NCBI GenBank assembly: GCA_937906165.1
Contig: CALCYA010000104.1
Location: forward strand, 1 to 32,895
Length of the DNA stretch: 32,895 nucleotides
Reading direction: 5' to 3'
Source of the DNA: an uncultured Bacteroidales bacterium
Lineage (GTDB): Bacteria > Bacteroidota > Bacteroidia > Bacteroidales > Bacteroidaceae
Of this stretch, positions 32,790-32,895 are shown in pieces. The notes under the pieces were generated by a model. The model was not told the DNA's origin. It did not search any database and was given only the letters and a program-made list of their open reading frames with translations. Positions within the stretch are counted from its first letter, which is position 1; the number at the start of each line of letters is the position of its first letter. The translations under genes and the position numbers were made by a program.

Positions 32790-32895
32790 ATATTTGTTGG
32801 AGGGTTGAATAAAAAGAGCTCACCGGCAAAGTCTGGGGGTTAAGCAAAAAGTTGAGTGATTTAGGAAAAGAGAGTAACAAAGCGAAAATACTATT

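Overview
The window reads as chromosomal DNA of a gut-type Bacteroidales bacterium (Bacteroidaceae/Prevotellaceae-like; I cannot place it to genus). The reasons are TAnnTTTG-type -7 promoter elements upstream of most transcription units, almost no Shine-Dalgarno sequences, Bacteroidota-specific families (DUF3078 outer-membrane protein, amidase-SPOR next to an MCE protein, CBM20-GH77 glucanotransferase) and secreted proteins with Bacteroidota C-terminal sorting-type tails. I see no tRNA, rRNA, CRISPR array, integrase, transposase or transcription regulator.

Layout. 1-347 is an upstream region leading into a secreted M60-like mucinase-type metallopeptidase (348-3056, +). A strong bidirectional terminator separates it from a minus-strand pair, malQ-like 4-alpha-glucanotransferase and a compact formate/nitrite-channel protein (6494-3143). 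A promoter at about 6725-6756 drives the amidase plus MCE/MlaD pair (6796-8847, +). A minus-strand GHL10 glycosyl hydrolase with a canonical type-A C-terminal domain (10553-8868) is divergent from nifJ, pyruvate:ferredoxin oxidoreductase (10799-14362). Between nifJ and a GadC-like amino-acid permease (14797-16245) lies a small MITE-like insertion with terminal inverted repeats and a 14-bp flanking direct repeat. After the permease come a very long palindromic terminator, a structured two-copy tandem repeat, another terminator and a GH92 alpha-mannosidase lipoprotein (16580-18877). The GH92 C-terminus has a REP-like palindromic repeat inserted in frame. A minus-strand operon follows (DUF3078 beta-barrel then CPA2 antiporter with USP-like tail, 22269-18946), divergent from yidC plus an unknown 210-aa protein (22490-25060). 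Then come a secreted LamG-LamG-GH18 protein (25209-28319), a UDG-superfamily DNA glycosylase, a tandemly duplicated hairpin/promoter segment, a C10 cysteine peptidase (29154-30326), and a coiled-coil protein-zapA-rny cluster (30485-32745).

How it fits together. Housekeeping genes (nifJ, yidC, zapA, rny, the amidase and MCE envelope pair) are interleaved with secreted degradative enzymes suited to host or dietary glycoproteins: M60-like peptidase, GH92 mannosidase, GH18, GHL10 and C10 peptidase. Three of these secreted proteins end in a nearly identical 27-residue tail. No SusC/SusD pair is present, so this is not a classical polysaccharide utilization locus.

Several ORFs have better starts downstream of their longest reading frame (GHL10, GH92, yidC, GH18, zapA, coiled-coil protein). 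I used those starts because they restore signal peptides or family N-termini and agree with promoter positions. The least expected material is in the small repeats: the MITE-like element, its REP-like relative inside GH92, the tandem structured repeat at 16309-16500 and the duplicated hairpin/promoter at 28957-29108.
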